A stretch of DNA of 64,000 bases from an uncultured Prolixibacteraceae bacterium (lineage in GTDB: Bacteria > Bacteroidota > Bacteroidia > Bacteroidales > Prolixibacteraceae). The DNA is taken from assembly GCA_937915865.1 (NCBI GenBank), contig CALGIG010000011.1:62001-126000 (forward strand). Reading direction: 5' to 3'. Below, in pieces: positions 16,185 through 23,792 of the stretch. The notes beneath the pieces are model-generated. The model was not told the origin of the DNA. It saw only the letters and a list, made by a program, of their open reading frames with translations, and did no database searches. A program made the position numbers and the translations under genes. Every line of letters begins with the position of its first letter. The stretch's first letter is position 1.

Positions 16185-18404
16185 CTATTTTCCTTCCAGC
16201 TTTTTGAATCTCAGCCGCAAACTATTACTTACCACCGAAACAGAGCTCATAGCCATGGCTGCACCGGCAATCATCGGGTTAAGCAAAAAACCGGTGAATG
16301 GATAGAGCAATCCTGCTGCAATGGGAATACCAATAATATTGTAAATAAATGCCCAGAACAGGTTTTGTTTGATCGTCCTCAAGGTCTGTTTCGATAATTC
16401 AATGGCTGACGAAATAGCTTCCAGCCGCGACGAAACGATGGTCATTTTGGCTACATCCATTGTAATGTCGGAGCCACTACCCATAGCAATACTCACGTCG
16501 GCCTGCGCCATGGCGTGCGAGTCGTTGATGCCGTCGCCAGCCATTGCCACCACTTTACCTTGCTGCTGAAGCGTTTTAATGTATTCGGCTTTGTCTTCGG
16601 GCAACAACCCGGCCTTGAAGTTGCTTATACCGGTTTGTTGTGCAACCGATTTGGCTGTTTGTTTGTTATCGCCGGTGAGCATGATTACTTCAATTCCATT
16701 GCGTTTTAGCGTTTCAATTGCAGCTTTCGACGAAGGTTTTATTTGATCTGCAATAGCCCAAATGGCGAAAATCTGGCTGTTCTCACCAAAGAAAATCACA
16801 GTTTTTGCTTGCTCCTGAAGGTTTTTGGCAGTCTCAATATCTTTTTCTGATAGCGTAATTCCTGAATTAGCCATCAATTGCTCATTGCCAACCACATAAG
16901 TTTTATCTTCAAAAACTGCTGAAACTCCGCGTCCGGTAATGCTTTCAAAACTTTCAATATATATGGGCTGAATACCTTCATTTTTAAGCGAGTTTGCAAT
17001 GGCTTCGGCCAGCGGATGCTCCGATTGTATTTCCATACTTAGCAAAACCGATTTCAGAAGTTCCCGATTTTCACTATTCCAGATTGTGTCAGTTACTACC
17101 GGTTTTCCTTCGGTGATTGTGCCAGTTTTATCCAGAATCAAGGTGTCAATGCGATGAGCCAGTTCCAAACCATCAGCATCTTTAATCAGAATGCCTAATT
17201 CGGCGCCACGACCCATTCCAACCATAATTGCTGTTGGTGTGGCTAATCCCAAAGCGCACGGGCAAGCAATAATCAGCACCGAAACCATTGTCAGCAATGC
17301 TTGTGGCAAGATATTTTCTCCATTCAATATCATCCAGGTAATGAAGGTGATAATTGCTATTGAAATCACTACCGGGACAAAAACAGATGCAATTTTATCA
17401 ACCAGCTTTTGTACCGGAGGTTTGCTGCCCTGAGCTTCCTGAATCCTACGGATGATGCGGGCAAGCAAGGTTTCACTGCCAACTTTCTGCGCTTCCATTA
17501 CAAAACTACCTTTCTGGTTGATGGTACCGGCAAAAACAGAACTTCCGGCAATTTTTTCAACAGCAATTGGTTCTCCGGTAATTGAACTTTCGTCAACAAA
17601 CGAAGTACCTTCCAGTAAAATACCGTCAACCGGTACACGTTCTCCCGGTTTCACCCGTAGTTTATGGCCAATTTTAACCGTAGAAATGTGCTGAACCGAT
17701 TCAATTCCAAAATTTTCAACCAAAGTGACTGTATCGGCCTGCAATCCCATCAGTTTTTTGATGGCTGAGGAAGTGTTGGCTTTAGCGCGTTCTTCAAGAG
17801 TTCTGCCCAGCAAGATGAAAAAAATGATCACCGCCGAAGCCTCAAAATAAACCGGAGGATGACTGTCGCCAAACATCAGTACGTGCGGAAAAATGGTATT
17901 GAAAAGGCTGAAAAAGTAAGCGATTCCGGTACTTAGAGCCACTAAGGTATCCATGTTGGTTTTGCCGTGCTTCAATTGTTTCCAGGCAGTAATGAAGAAA
18001 CCGCGTCCGAACCAGAAAACAACAGGTGTTGCAAAAATAAGCATGATCCAGTTTGCGTAAGGAATGTTCATCCAAAACATACTGATCAGGAAAACAGGTA
18101 ATGCAAACAGCCCGGCAAAAATGGTTTTTTGTTTCAGGATAACCGATTCATGCTGCTTGATTTCAGCTTGTTTGCTGACTTCGTTCTCGTCGAAAAGCAG
18201 ATCATAACCAACCGATTGCAAAGCTTCCCTGAATTTGGATGGATTGGTTTCCCCGGTTTGATATTCGACCCAAACGCTCGATGCGGCAAAATTCACGGTT
18301 GCAGCAATTACGCCGGGTTGATTATTCAGCATACTTTCCACGCTCGCAGCACAGGCCGCGCAACTCATGCCGGTAACCAGAAAATTATTTTTGATAGTTG
18401 CCAT
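16185..18404 (-). CDS. copA: Copper-translocating P1B-type ATPase
   Basis: 739 aa. One N-terminal HMA domain (GMSCAACAAS, C15 and C18), then eight membrane segments. Visible are the CPC ion site (IACPCALGLATP), the phosphorylated DKTGT loop, the SEHPLAEA nucleotide-binding motif, GDGIND, and the TM8 MSSVSVVSNSLRL segment diagnostic of Cu+ exporters (P1B-1). It pumps cytoplasmic Cu+ or Ag+ to the periplasm, feeding the Cus-type RND pump encoded nearby. The hinge reads GDGINDSHAMAQADVSIAMG, with His where the family usually has Pro. An HMA chaperone gene follows and a palindromic repeat lies just upstream of its start. Confidence 0.96.
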   Translation of the reverse strand: MATIKNNFLVTGMSCAACAASVESMLNNQPGVIAATVNFAASSVWVEYQTGETNPSKFREALQSVGYDLLFDENEVSKQAEIKQHESVILKQKTIFAGLFALPVFLISMFWMNIPYANWIMLIFATPVVFWFGRGFFITAWKQLKHGKTNMDTLVALSTGIAYFFSLFNTIFPHVLMFGDSHPPVYFEASAVIIFFILLGRTLEERAKANTSSAIKKLMGLQADTVTLVENFGIESVQHISTVKIGHKLRVKPGERVPVDGILLEGTSFVDESSITGEPIAVEKIAGSSVFAGTINQKGSFVMEAQKVGSETLLARIIRRIQEAQGSKPPVQKLVDKIASVFVPVVISIAIITFITWMILNGENILPQALLTMVSVLIIACPCALGLATPTAIMVGMGRGAELGILIKDADGLELAHRIDTLILDKTGTITEGKPVVTDTIWNSENRELLKSVLLSMEIQSEHPLAEAIANSLKNEGIQPIYIESFESITGRGVSAVFEDKTYVVGNEQLMANSGITLSEKDIETAKNLQEQAKTVIFFGENSQIFAIWAIADQIKPSSKAAIETLKRNGIEVIMLTGDNKQTAKSVAQQTGISNFKAGLLPEDKAEYIKTLQQQGKVVAMAGDGINDSHAMAQADVSIAMGSGSDITMDVAKMTIVSSRLEAISSAIELSKQTLRTIKQNLFWAFIYNIIGIPIAAGLLYPFTGFLLNPMIAGAAMAMSSVSVVSNSLRLRFKKLEGK

Positions 18405-18417
18405 ATCAGTTTTAGTT

Positions 18418-18489
18418 TAAACACAAAGTCACAAAGACACAAAGGGTCATTTTTTTATTCAATTTTATGTCTTGGTGTCTTCGTGTTTG
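18418..18489. repeat. CACAAAGACACAAAG palindromic repeat, copy 1
   Basis: Left arm 18419-18444 (AAACACAAAGTCACAAAG...) and right arm 18469-18488 (...GGTGTCTTCGTGTTT) can fold into a long imperfect hairpin with an AT-rich loop. It starts 14 bp upstream of the copA start codon. Related copies lie at 25222-25285 and 29629-29700. Confidence 0.75.
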
Positions 18490-18624
18490 ATCAAAATATT
18501 CACATGCAAAAGTAACCAACCTTCAGGAGTAAAGTTTTACACAATTTTGAAAATGATTTACAGGATTTACAGAAATATTCTGCTTTGGTGCTGGAGTTGG
18601 TAATTGGTAAGGTAATTGTTGCAA

Positions 18625-19410
18625 CTATTCTGTTTTGCCAATGCAGGATACCGTCATTAGTAGAAAATCTAAGCTTTTGTTGTAATCTAAAGCTTCGTAT
18701 TCTAGTCCAAGCTTCTTAATGTTGGTGTAGTAATCTTTAATTTTTCTGTAGTAATTTTTTTCCAGTTGTACTGATGATGCAGCCGTATGGCCGATTTTTT
18801 CTATTAAAAACCATTTTTCTATTAACCGGGCTGTTCTTCCGTTTCTGTCCTGAAATGGATGGATTTTAACAAAAACCAAATGAATTAATGCGGCGTAATA
18901 AAAAACTTCGAATGGGTTTAAATCTAATAAGGTCAGTAACTCAATGTCGTCGAATAATTTATCGGTTTCAATTTTTACAATTTCAGGACTTGCAGCTACG
19001 TATTCAATCTGGTCGCTAGTGTTAATGACAAACATTGGATTTGCCCTGATCAAACCTTGCTGGCTTTTCGGAAGAAGCTTTGAGCTGAGGATTGAATGGG
19101 CTTTTCGTACATTTTTGAGATTCAACCTATGATTGTCGATGAAATCGTATGCGGCGTACAAGTCGTCAGCCTTTTGGGTATAGTCGGGCCTGAATTTTAC
19201 ATTCAGAAATTTATGCTTGAAGTAACTGTCAAAGTCAATATCTTCACCTTCAATTTTGGAAGAATACACCGACGAAACTGATTTGTAAAATTGGAAATAA
19301 TCAACGGGTATCTCAAACTTCTCAACTCTGTTTAATTTGTCGAGCGGAGATTCGTCCACCATTTTGGTGAAGTCGCCGAGAAGTTGTGATGTCAGTATTT
19401 TAAAATCCAT
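18625..19410 (-). CDS. Fic-domain protein (probable AMP transferase)
   Basis: 261 aa. The Fic motif HPFQDRNGRTAR is at 184-195, with Arg189 where the consensus HPFxDGNGRxxR has Gly. An N-terminal SSKIEG at 50-55 fits the inhibitory (S/T)xxxE(G/N) helix motif, so autoinhibition of class II type is likely. Fic enzymes attach AMP from ATP to Ser, Thr or Tyr of a target protein. The target is unknown. It lies between copA and the AraC-type regulator on the same strand, possibly by chance. No antitoxin gene is adjacent. Confidence 0.88.
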   Translation of the reverse strand: MDFKILTSQLLGDFTKMVDESPLDKLNRVEKFEIPVDYFQFYKSVSSVYSSKIEGEDIDFDSYFKHKFLNVKFRPDYTQKADDLYAAYDFIDNHRLNLKNVRKAHSILSSKLLPKSQQGLIRANPMFVINTSDQIEYVAASPEIVKIETDKLFDDIELLTLLDLNPFEVFYYAALIHLVFVKIHPFQDRNGRTARLIEKWFLIEKIGHTAASSVQLEKNYYRKIKDYYTNIKKLGLEYEALDYNKSLDFLLMTVSCIGKTE

Positions 19411-19494
19411 AACAAGTATTGTTTGAACAAAGATAAGCTTTTCCGCTACTGAATTTTCTTTATACTGAATCTTTGCTGGATAGGAAGTATTAGG

Positions 19495-20055
19495 TCAAAC
19501 CTGATCGAGCGGCTTGCGCTTGTTGTTTCCAATTTGTTTGAAATGCCCGGGAGTGAGGCCTGTTACCTTCTTGAATTGAGATGAAAGGTGCGCCACACTG
19601 CTGTAGCCCAAGTCATCGGCAATCTGGCTAAGCGTTGATTCATCATAAACAAGCAGTTCTTTCACCCGTTCAATTTTCTGTGCAATGATGTATTTCTCAA
19701 TAGTGGTGCCGGTTACGTCAGAAAACAAGTTGCTGAGGTAATGATAATCTTTGCCAAGGCTCGATGCAATAAATTCCGAGTAATTCACTTTCAGATCGTC
19801 CTTTCTGTAGTGAATCAGCTCAATGATCAGCGTTTTGATCTTTTCAATCAACTGACTTTTCGAGTCGTCAATTAGCTCAAAACCATAACTGGTAAGCTTT
19901 TCGCGCAAAACAGGAAGCATTTCAGGAGAGACAGGTTCGCTGGTTTCAACCTCGCCCAATACAACATCGATAGGAGCGTAATTCATTTCCTGAAATATTT
20001 GTCGGACTGCCATGATACAGCGTGGGCAAACCATATTTTTGATGAAATAGCTCAT
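19495..20055 (-). CDS. AraC-family regulator with HMA-like metal-binding N-terminus
   Basis: 186 aa from ATG 20055. An upstream in-frame start would add 34 residues reading into the intergenic repeat region. The N-terminus SYFIKNMVCPRCIMAV has the MxCxxC site of HMA domains, followed by an HMA-like pattern to about residue 65. The C-terminal half is an AraC-type double helix-turn-helix (LSQIADDLGYSSVAHLSSQFKKVTG..P..F). A single protein would thus bind Cu+ or another soft metal and DNA. It probably controls copA and/or the neighbouring transporter genes. This role is inferred from domain content and position. Confidence 0.8.
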   Translation of the reverse strand: MSYFIKNMVCPRCIMAVRQIFQEMNYAPIDVVLGEVETSEPVSPEMLPVLREKLTSYGFELIDDSKSQLIEKIKTLIIELIHYRKDDLKVNYSEFIASSLGKDYHYLSNLFSDVTGTTIEKYIIAQKIERVKELLVYDESTLSQIADDLGYSSVAHLSSQFKKVTGLTPGHFKQIGNNKRKPLDQV

Positions 20056-20202
20056 GTTATTGTGCAAGTATAAGTAATATAAGAATTTAAAGTTGTTCCC
20101 GGAGATCAGTTTCATTGGTTCGTCACAACGGATACAAGGAACGCATGTTCGAAGCAATTATTCATTGCTCAGAAGCTTTGCTTTGTCACTCCGAAGATCA
20201 TT

Positions 20203-20255
20203 TACACCACTCCGAAGCAGTTTGCGACCCTCGCAAACTGCTTCGGAGTGGTGTA
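20203..20255. repeat. Perfect 25-bp inverted repeat (3-nt loop) upstream of the AraC-type gene
   Basis: Arms 20203-20227 and 20231-20255 are perfect complements with loop CCC. The core CTTCGGAGTG occurs again as a direct repeat on the minus strand at 20197-20188, and a degenerate copy lies near 20261. It stands in the 267-bp gap between the transporter gene (stop 20323) and the regulator start (20055). No T run follows on either strand, so a simple intrinsic terminator is unlikely. Confidence 0.75.
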
Positions 20256-20322
20256 CGAACAATTCGGAATGCCGAAGAAATACTCCTCGATGTCGATCTT
20301 TTGCTTCATACAACCGATATGT

Positions 20323-20967
20323 TTATTTTGAATCATGTTCGCAGCAATCGCAACTTTTCCCTTTAGCCTTTTCGAATGCTTCACGTCCTTCGGCAACCGA
20401 AAACCAGATCAAACCGGCAGCGCCAATAGCATCGGCATACGCAAAGCCGGTCAGTTCGTATATCAGGCTCGAAATCAACAGTATTACCGACATATAAACG
20501 CATACTTTGGTACAATTGGCGTCGGCAATAATAGGGTCGGAGTGCAGTTTTTTGCCTGTTGATTTTTTGGCGTTCATCAGCCAAATCATTACCGTAATTG
20601 AAATCAGCGAAATAACCACGCCCCAAAGTGTTGTCTCAGGTTTATGCTGATTGACCAGGTTCACAATAATACCCGCCAATAATCCTGTCGAAAGCAAGTA
20701 GAATGAAATTCCCGTGATCTTCAATGCTCTGATTTCAAATTCGCTTTTGGGGCTCGACGGATTTTGACGGATGCGCTGGATCATCACCGCAATACCAATT
20801 CCCGACATCACTTCAATAAAGCTGTCAACACCAAATCCAAACAAGGTTAGCGCTTCGTCTTCGTATCCCAGAAACATCGAAACAACGCCCTCAATCACAT
20901 TGTAGAAAATGGTAAAAAGGCTTAACAGATAAGCCTTTTGATATAGTTTTGCTTCAGTAACATTCAT
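20323..20967 (-). CDS. Cation transporter, CDF-like membrane protein
   Basis: 214 aa with about six membrane segments. TM2 carries FGFGVDSFIEVMSGIG, with Asp and Glu placed like the CDF metal site, and a later segment holds YADAIGAAGLIWFSVAEG. The protein lacks the large cytoplasmic C-terminal domain of CDF exporters and ends in a Cys/Asp/His tail (CDCCEHD) that could bind metal. A soft-metal transporter in the copper island is likely. Direction and ion are not known. It is preceded by a promoter with an embedded inverted repeat. Confidence 0.75.
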   Translation of the reverse strand: MNVTEAKLYQKAYLLSLFTIFYNVIEGVVSMFLGYEDEALTLFGFGVDSFIEVMSGIGIAVMIQRIRQNPSSPKSEFEIRALKITGISFYLLSTGLLAGIIVNLVNQHKPETTLWGVVISLISITVMIWLMNAKKSTGKKLHSDPIIADANCTKVCVYMSVILLISSLIYELTGFAYADAIGAAGLIWFSVAEGREAFEKAKGKSCDCCEHDSK

Positions 20968-21002
20968 CGTTTTTCACATTCTATAGCGTGGCGTTTTTTA
21001 CA

Positions 21003-21043
21003 TACCTCTATAAAGGTAGTTGTTCCAGCTTGTTTTCTGCAAA
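21003..21043 (-). promoter_or_regulatory. Promoter with overlapping TACCT-N6-AGGTA operator-like site
   Basis: On the minus strand TTTG (21043-21040), 21 bp, then TACCTTTA (21018-21011), close to the Bacteroidota consensus with one mismatch at the last -7 base. The inverted repeat TACCT-N6-AGGTA (21003-21018) covers the -7 box. It lies about 40 bp before the cation transporter start. A metal-responsive regulator could bind here. Confidence 0.45.
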
Positions 21044-21098
21044 AATCAGCTGATTTTACACTGTAGTTGCCAACGAATTAATAAAAACTTGGAACAAC

Positions 21099-21590
21099 CT
21101 ACTTTTGATTCAGGAGATTATAGAGTTGATTTAGTCCCATTTTGTAGCCTTCCTCAAATCCCATTTCAAGTATTTGGGCCATATCCTCGGCCTTTTCGTA
21201 GGTAATTGTGTTGGTCACAGTGGTAATTCCGTTTTCAAAACTAAAGGTATTCAGCCATTTCATTCTCGGGAATTCAGTGTTGATGACCGCATTTTCATCG
21301 CAAAAAGCGTCAAGCACTTCGTACGATTTCAACGGGTCGACTTCCAGAAATTCGGCGATGCAGTAATGTTTTTGTCCTTCCGGCGAAAGCATGTAATAAA
21401 ATAATGATTTCCCTTTTTCAAAGTTGTTAGTTACTACAATGGCTTTGTATGGCTCTGGCGCCCACCATTTTTCCAGCACTTCGGTTTTGGTGAAGGCGTT
21501 CCAGATTGTTTCGAGAGAGTTGTGGTAACTACTTTTTATAACTATTTGCTTGTATTCAGGCAATTTTTGAAATTCAATTGTTGAGGTCAT
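21099..21590 (-). CDS. SRPBCC/AHSA1-like domain protein
   Basis: 163 aa. The segment SLETIWNAFTKTEVLEKWWAPEPYKA is the typical start of the AHSA1 (START-like) fold, followed by beta strands and a long C-terminal helix ending in GLNQLYNLL. Cytoplasmic. Such proteins bind a hydrophobic ligand in a helix-grip cavity, and the ligand here is unknown. It lies between the DUF302 gene and the cation transporter gene on the same strand. Confidence 0.85.
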   Translation of the reverse strand: MTSTIEFQKLPEYKQIVIKSSYHNSLETIWNAFTKTEVLEKWWAPEPYKAIVVTNNFEKGKSLFYYMLSPEGQKHYCIAEFLEVDPLKSYEVLDAFCDENAVINTEFPRMKWLNTFSFENGITTVTNTITYEKAEDMAQILEMGFEEGYKMGLNQLYNLLNQK

Positions 21591-21646
21591 TTTTGTTTGA
21601 TTTAGAGTTTACCGAAATTTTGGTTCCGTTCGCACTTTATTGGTCA

Positions 21647-22063
21647 TCAGACAAGGCCAAACGATTCCACACCGCTGTGCAGCGACTCAATAACACGTTT
21701 TAGTTTCCCTTTTACTTCTTCAGCAATGGGTGCAAGTTTCGGGTTTTCTATGGACATCATCGATGCAACCGGGTCAACAGCAGTAACCTCAATTACATTA
21801 TTTGCCACTTCCTGAACCACTACATTGCACGGAAGCATGGTGCCGATTTTGTCTTCGCTTTGCAACGCTTTGTAAGCAAAAGCCGGATTGCAGGCACCCA
21901 GGATAGTGTATCTCCTAAAATCAATGTTTAGCTTTTCCTTGAACTTATCGTGAATATTGATTTCGGACAAAACCCCGAATCCTTCAGTTCCCAGCGATTC
22001 TTTTACGCGGTCAATTGCCTGCTCAAATGTGGCGTCGATTTTTTTTGTGATGTAGTACTTCAT
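21647..22063 (-). CDS. DUF302 domain protein
   Basis: 138 aa. The N-terminal TFEQAIDRVKESLGTEGFGVLSEI and central YTILGACNPAFAYKALQSEDKIGTMLPCNVVV segments are diagnostic of DUF302 (TT1751-like fold). Two cysteines (GACN and LPCN) lie in conserved places. Biochemical role unknown. DUF302 genes are common in metal- and sulfur-related clusters. It starts a short group with the SRPBCC gene. Confidence 0.88.
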   Translation of the reverse strand: MKYYITKKIDATFEQAIDRVKESLGTEGFGVLSEINIHDKFKEKLNIDFRRYTILGACNPAFAYKALQSEDKIGTMLPCNVVVQEVANNVIEVTAVDPVASMMSIENPKLAPIAEEVKGKLKRVIESLHSGVESFGLV

Positions 22064-22177
22064 AGCTTTTAATTTAATTCGTTAATCTCGTTCTTCAAGT
22101 TGGACAGTTGTCTGCCTAAAAATGTAATTTTCTTGATTTTGAGTTTTTTAATCGAATAGTTCAGCTAAAGTAACAAA

Positions 22178-22207
22178 CAGACCTGATGGTTTTGTTCATC
22201 AGGTCTG
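22178..22207 (-). terminator. Intrinsic terminator after cusB
   Basis: A perfect 11-bp stem (22178-22188 with 22197-22207), 8-nt loop, then TTTGTTACTTT on the minus strand, 18 bp after the cusB stop. It would end the leftward Cus-type operon. Confidence 0.65.
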
Positions 22208-22224
22208 CTAAATTTTAACAATCT

Positions 22225-23790
22225 TTATTGCCTGTATAAACAACACTCAGGAAGCGATTTGTATACATCATCTGGCGCTTTATACTTTTCGGTGTCGTGC
22301 CCTGATTTGGCAATGGCTTTCTGAATGGTGTCGATGTTGGTTTTGCTGTCATCAAAACTGACATGTAGCAGTTTAGTCTCAGTGCTCCATTCAGCAGAAG
22401 CGACTCCAACAACCGATTTGGCAGCGGTTTCAATGCGTTCCTTGCACATGTCGCAGTTCCCTGAAACCTTGAATTGTGCATTTCCCGACGCTTTACTGAG
22501 CAGGTGACTTCGAGTCACCTGCTCAGTATTACCCGATAGACTTTCCTGATTCATCATGCTTGGCTTGCCTTCCAGTTGTGCAGCAGCGTCGATGCTGAAT
22601 GCGCCTTGTGTGGCGATTTCCTCGCCATCGTTCAGTCCATTCAAAACCACGAAACTTTCACCCAGTTTTGGCCCCAATTCTATTTCTCGGAGGCGGAAAA
22701 TCGGTTCGTCACCAGCCTGTTTCACGTAAACTATCGAACGTTTACCGGTCCACAGTACAGCCGAAGCAGGGATGACCAGCTTATTTTTGTATTCTGTAAG
22801 GTTCGATTTTACGATTCCGGTGGCGAACATTTCGGGTTTCAGCTTTCCTCCCTGATTGCCAATTTCTACTCGTACTTTGGCCACACGATTCACCGGATCA
22901 ATCACCGGATCAATAAAACGGATGGTTCCGTCGAACGTATTTCCGGGCAAAGCCTGAACCGTAAAACTAATTTTATCGCCTTGTTTCAGGAATGGCAGGT
23001 CACTTTCATAGGCATCGAAAAGCACCCAAACGTGTGACAAATCAGATACTTCATAAAGCACAGTTCCGGCGCTCACATAGTCGCCCATGTTGATGCGACG
23101 GGCTGTAACAATACCTGAAGTTGTTGCCTCTATATCTATGTTTGATTGGATGTTATGTGAATTTTCCATTGTGGAAATCTGAGCATCTGAAAGTTTCCAC
23201 TGACGCAGTTTTTCTTTGGCTGCTTCGTAAATTTCAGGCTGAGTTTGTTTGGTCTTGGCAGCTTCTAATAGTTCTTGCTGGGCAGTCACCAGTTCAGGCG
23301 AATATATTGCAGCCAGCTTTTGTCCTTTGCGAACAGGCTCGCCTGTGAAATTCACAAAGAGTTTTTCCACCCTGCCCGAAATATGGGCTACCTGATTTTG
23401 AAGCAAACGCTCGTCGGCCTGCACTTTTCCATACAAACGCAATTCTTTCTCCGGATTTTGGTTCGAAACGACTGCTGTTTGCACATTGGCCAGTTGTGCT
23501 GCTTCTTTGGTGAAATGAATGGCCATTTCATCGGTTCCGCCGGAACTCATAGTGCTTAACGGAATCAGGTCCATCGCGCAAATCGGGCATTTGCCGGGTT
23601 TATCCATCCGAATTTGAGGGTGCATTGAGCAGGTCCACACTTCCTTTTTTGCTTCTTCGGCTGAATGATTGTGAGCCTCTTCGTGCTTTCCCGGAGCATG
23701 AAAAAACAGCCAGCCCAGGAATAATCCGGCGGCGACAAACAGGCCGCCACGGACGTATTGATTTGAAAATATTTTGCTCATAATTGTCAT
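22225..23790 (-). CDS. cusB: Cu/Ag RND efflux periplasmic adaptor with N-terminal metal-binding and C-terminal HMA domains
   Basis: 521 aa. An N-terminal anchor (about 14-31) precedes a His-rich stretch and a heavy-metal-binding domain at 51-77 (WTCSMHP...KCPICAMDL). Then comes the adaptor body with barrel-sandwich hybrid, helical hairpin and beta-barrel (GRVEKLFV, GIVTARRINMGDYVSAG, DPVINRVAKVRVE-like strands). From about 440 to the end there is an HMA domain (VSGNCDMCKERI) closing with ECC. The HMA tail is nearly the same module as the separate secreted protein at 29256-29594. The linker contains an 11-codon palindromic repeat (22495-22527). It starts 2 bp after the TolC-like gene. Confidence 0.92.
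   Translation of the reverse strand: MTIMSKIFSNQYVRGGLFVAAGLFLGWLFFHAPGKHEEAHNHSAEEAKKEVWTCSMHPQIRMDKPGKCPICAMDLIPLSTMSSGGTDEMAIHFTKEAAQLANVQTAVVSNQNPEKELRLYGKVQADERLLQNQVAHISGRVEKLFVNFTGEPVRKGQKLAAIYSPELVTAQQELLEAAKTKQTQPEIYEAAKEKLRQWKLSDAQISTMENSHNIQSNIDIEATTSGIVTARRINMGDYVSAGTVLYEVSDLSHVWVLFDAYESDLPFLKQGDKISFTVQALPGNTFDGTIRFIDPVIDPVNRVAKVRVEIGNQGGKLKPEMFATGIVKSNLTEYKNKLVIPASAVLWTGKRSIVYVKQAGDEPIFRLREIELGPKLGESFVVLNGLNDGEEIATQGAFSIDAAAQLEGKPSMMNQESLSGNTEQVTRSHLLSKASGNAQFKVSGNCDMCKERIETAAKSVVGVASAEWSTETKLLHVSFDDSKTNIDTIQKAIAKSGHDTEKYKAPDDVYKSLPECCLYRQ
22495..22527. repeat. GTGACTCGAAGTCAC hairpin inside cusB, copy 1
   Basis: Perfect 15-bp arms (22495-22509 and 22513-22527) with a 3-nt loop, exactly 33 bp, in frame within cusB between the adaptor body and the HMA tail. 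It encodes TEQVTRSHLLS. A second, intergenic copy of the family lies at 30258-30290. Confidence 0.75.
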
Positions 23791-23792
23791 TT

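Noticed and set aside
20093..20497. 134-codon plus-strand frame over the inverted repeat and the cation transporter
   Set aside because: Its N-terminal part is the palindromic repeat and the rest is antisense to a real membrane protein gene; composition is not coding-like.
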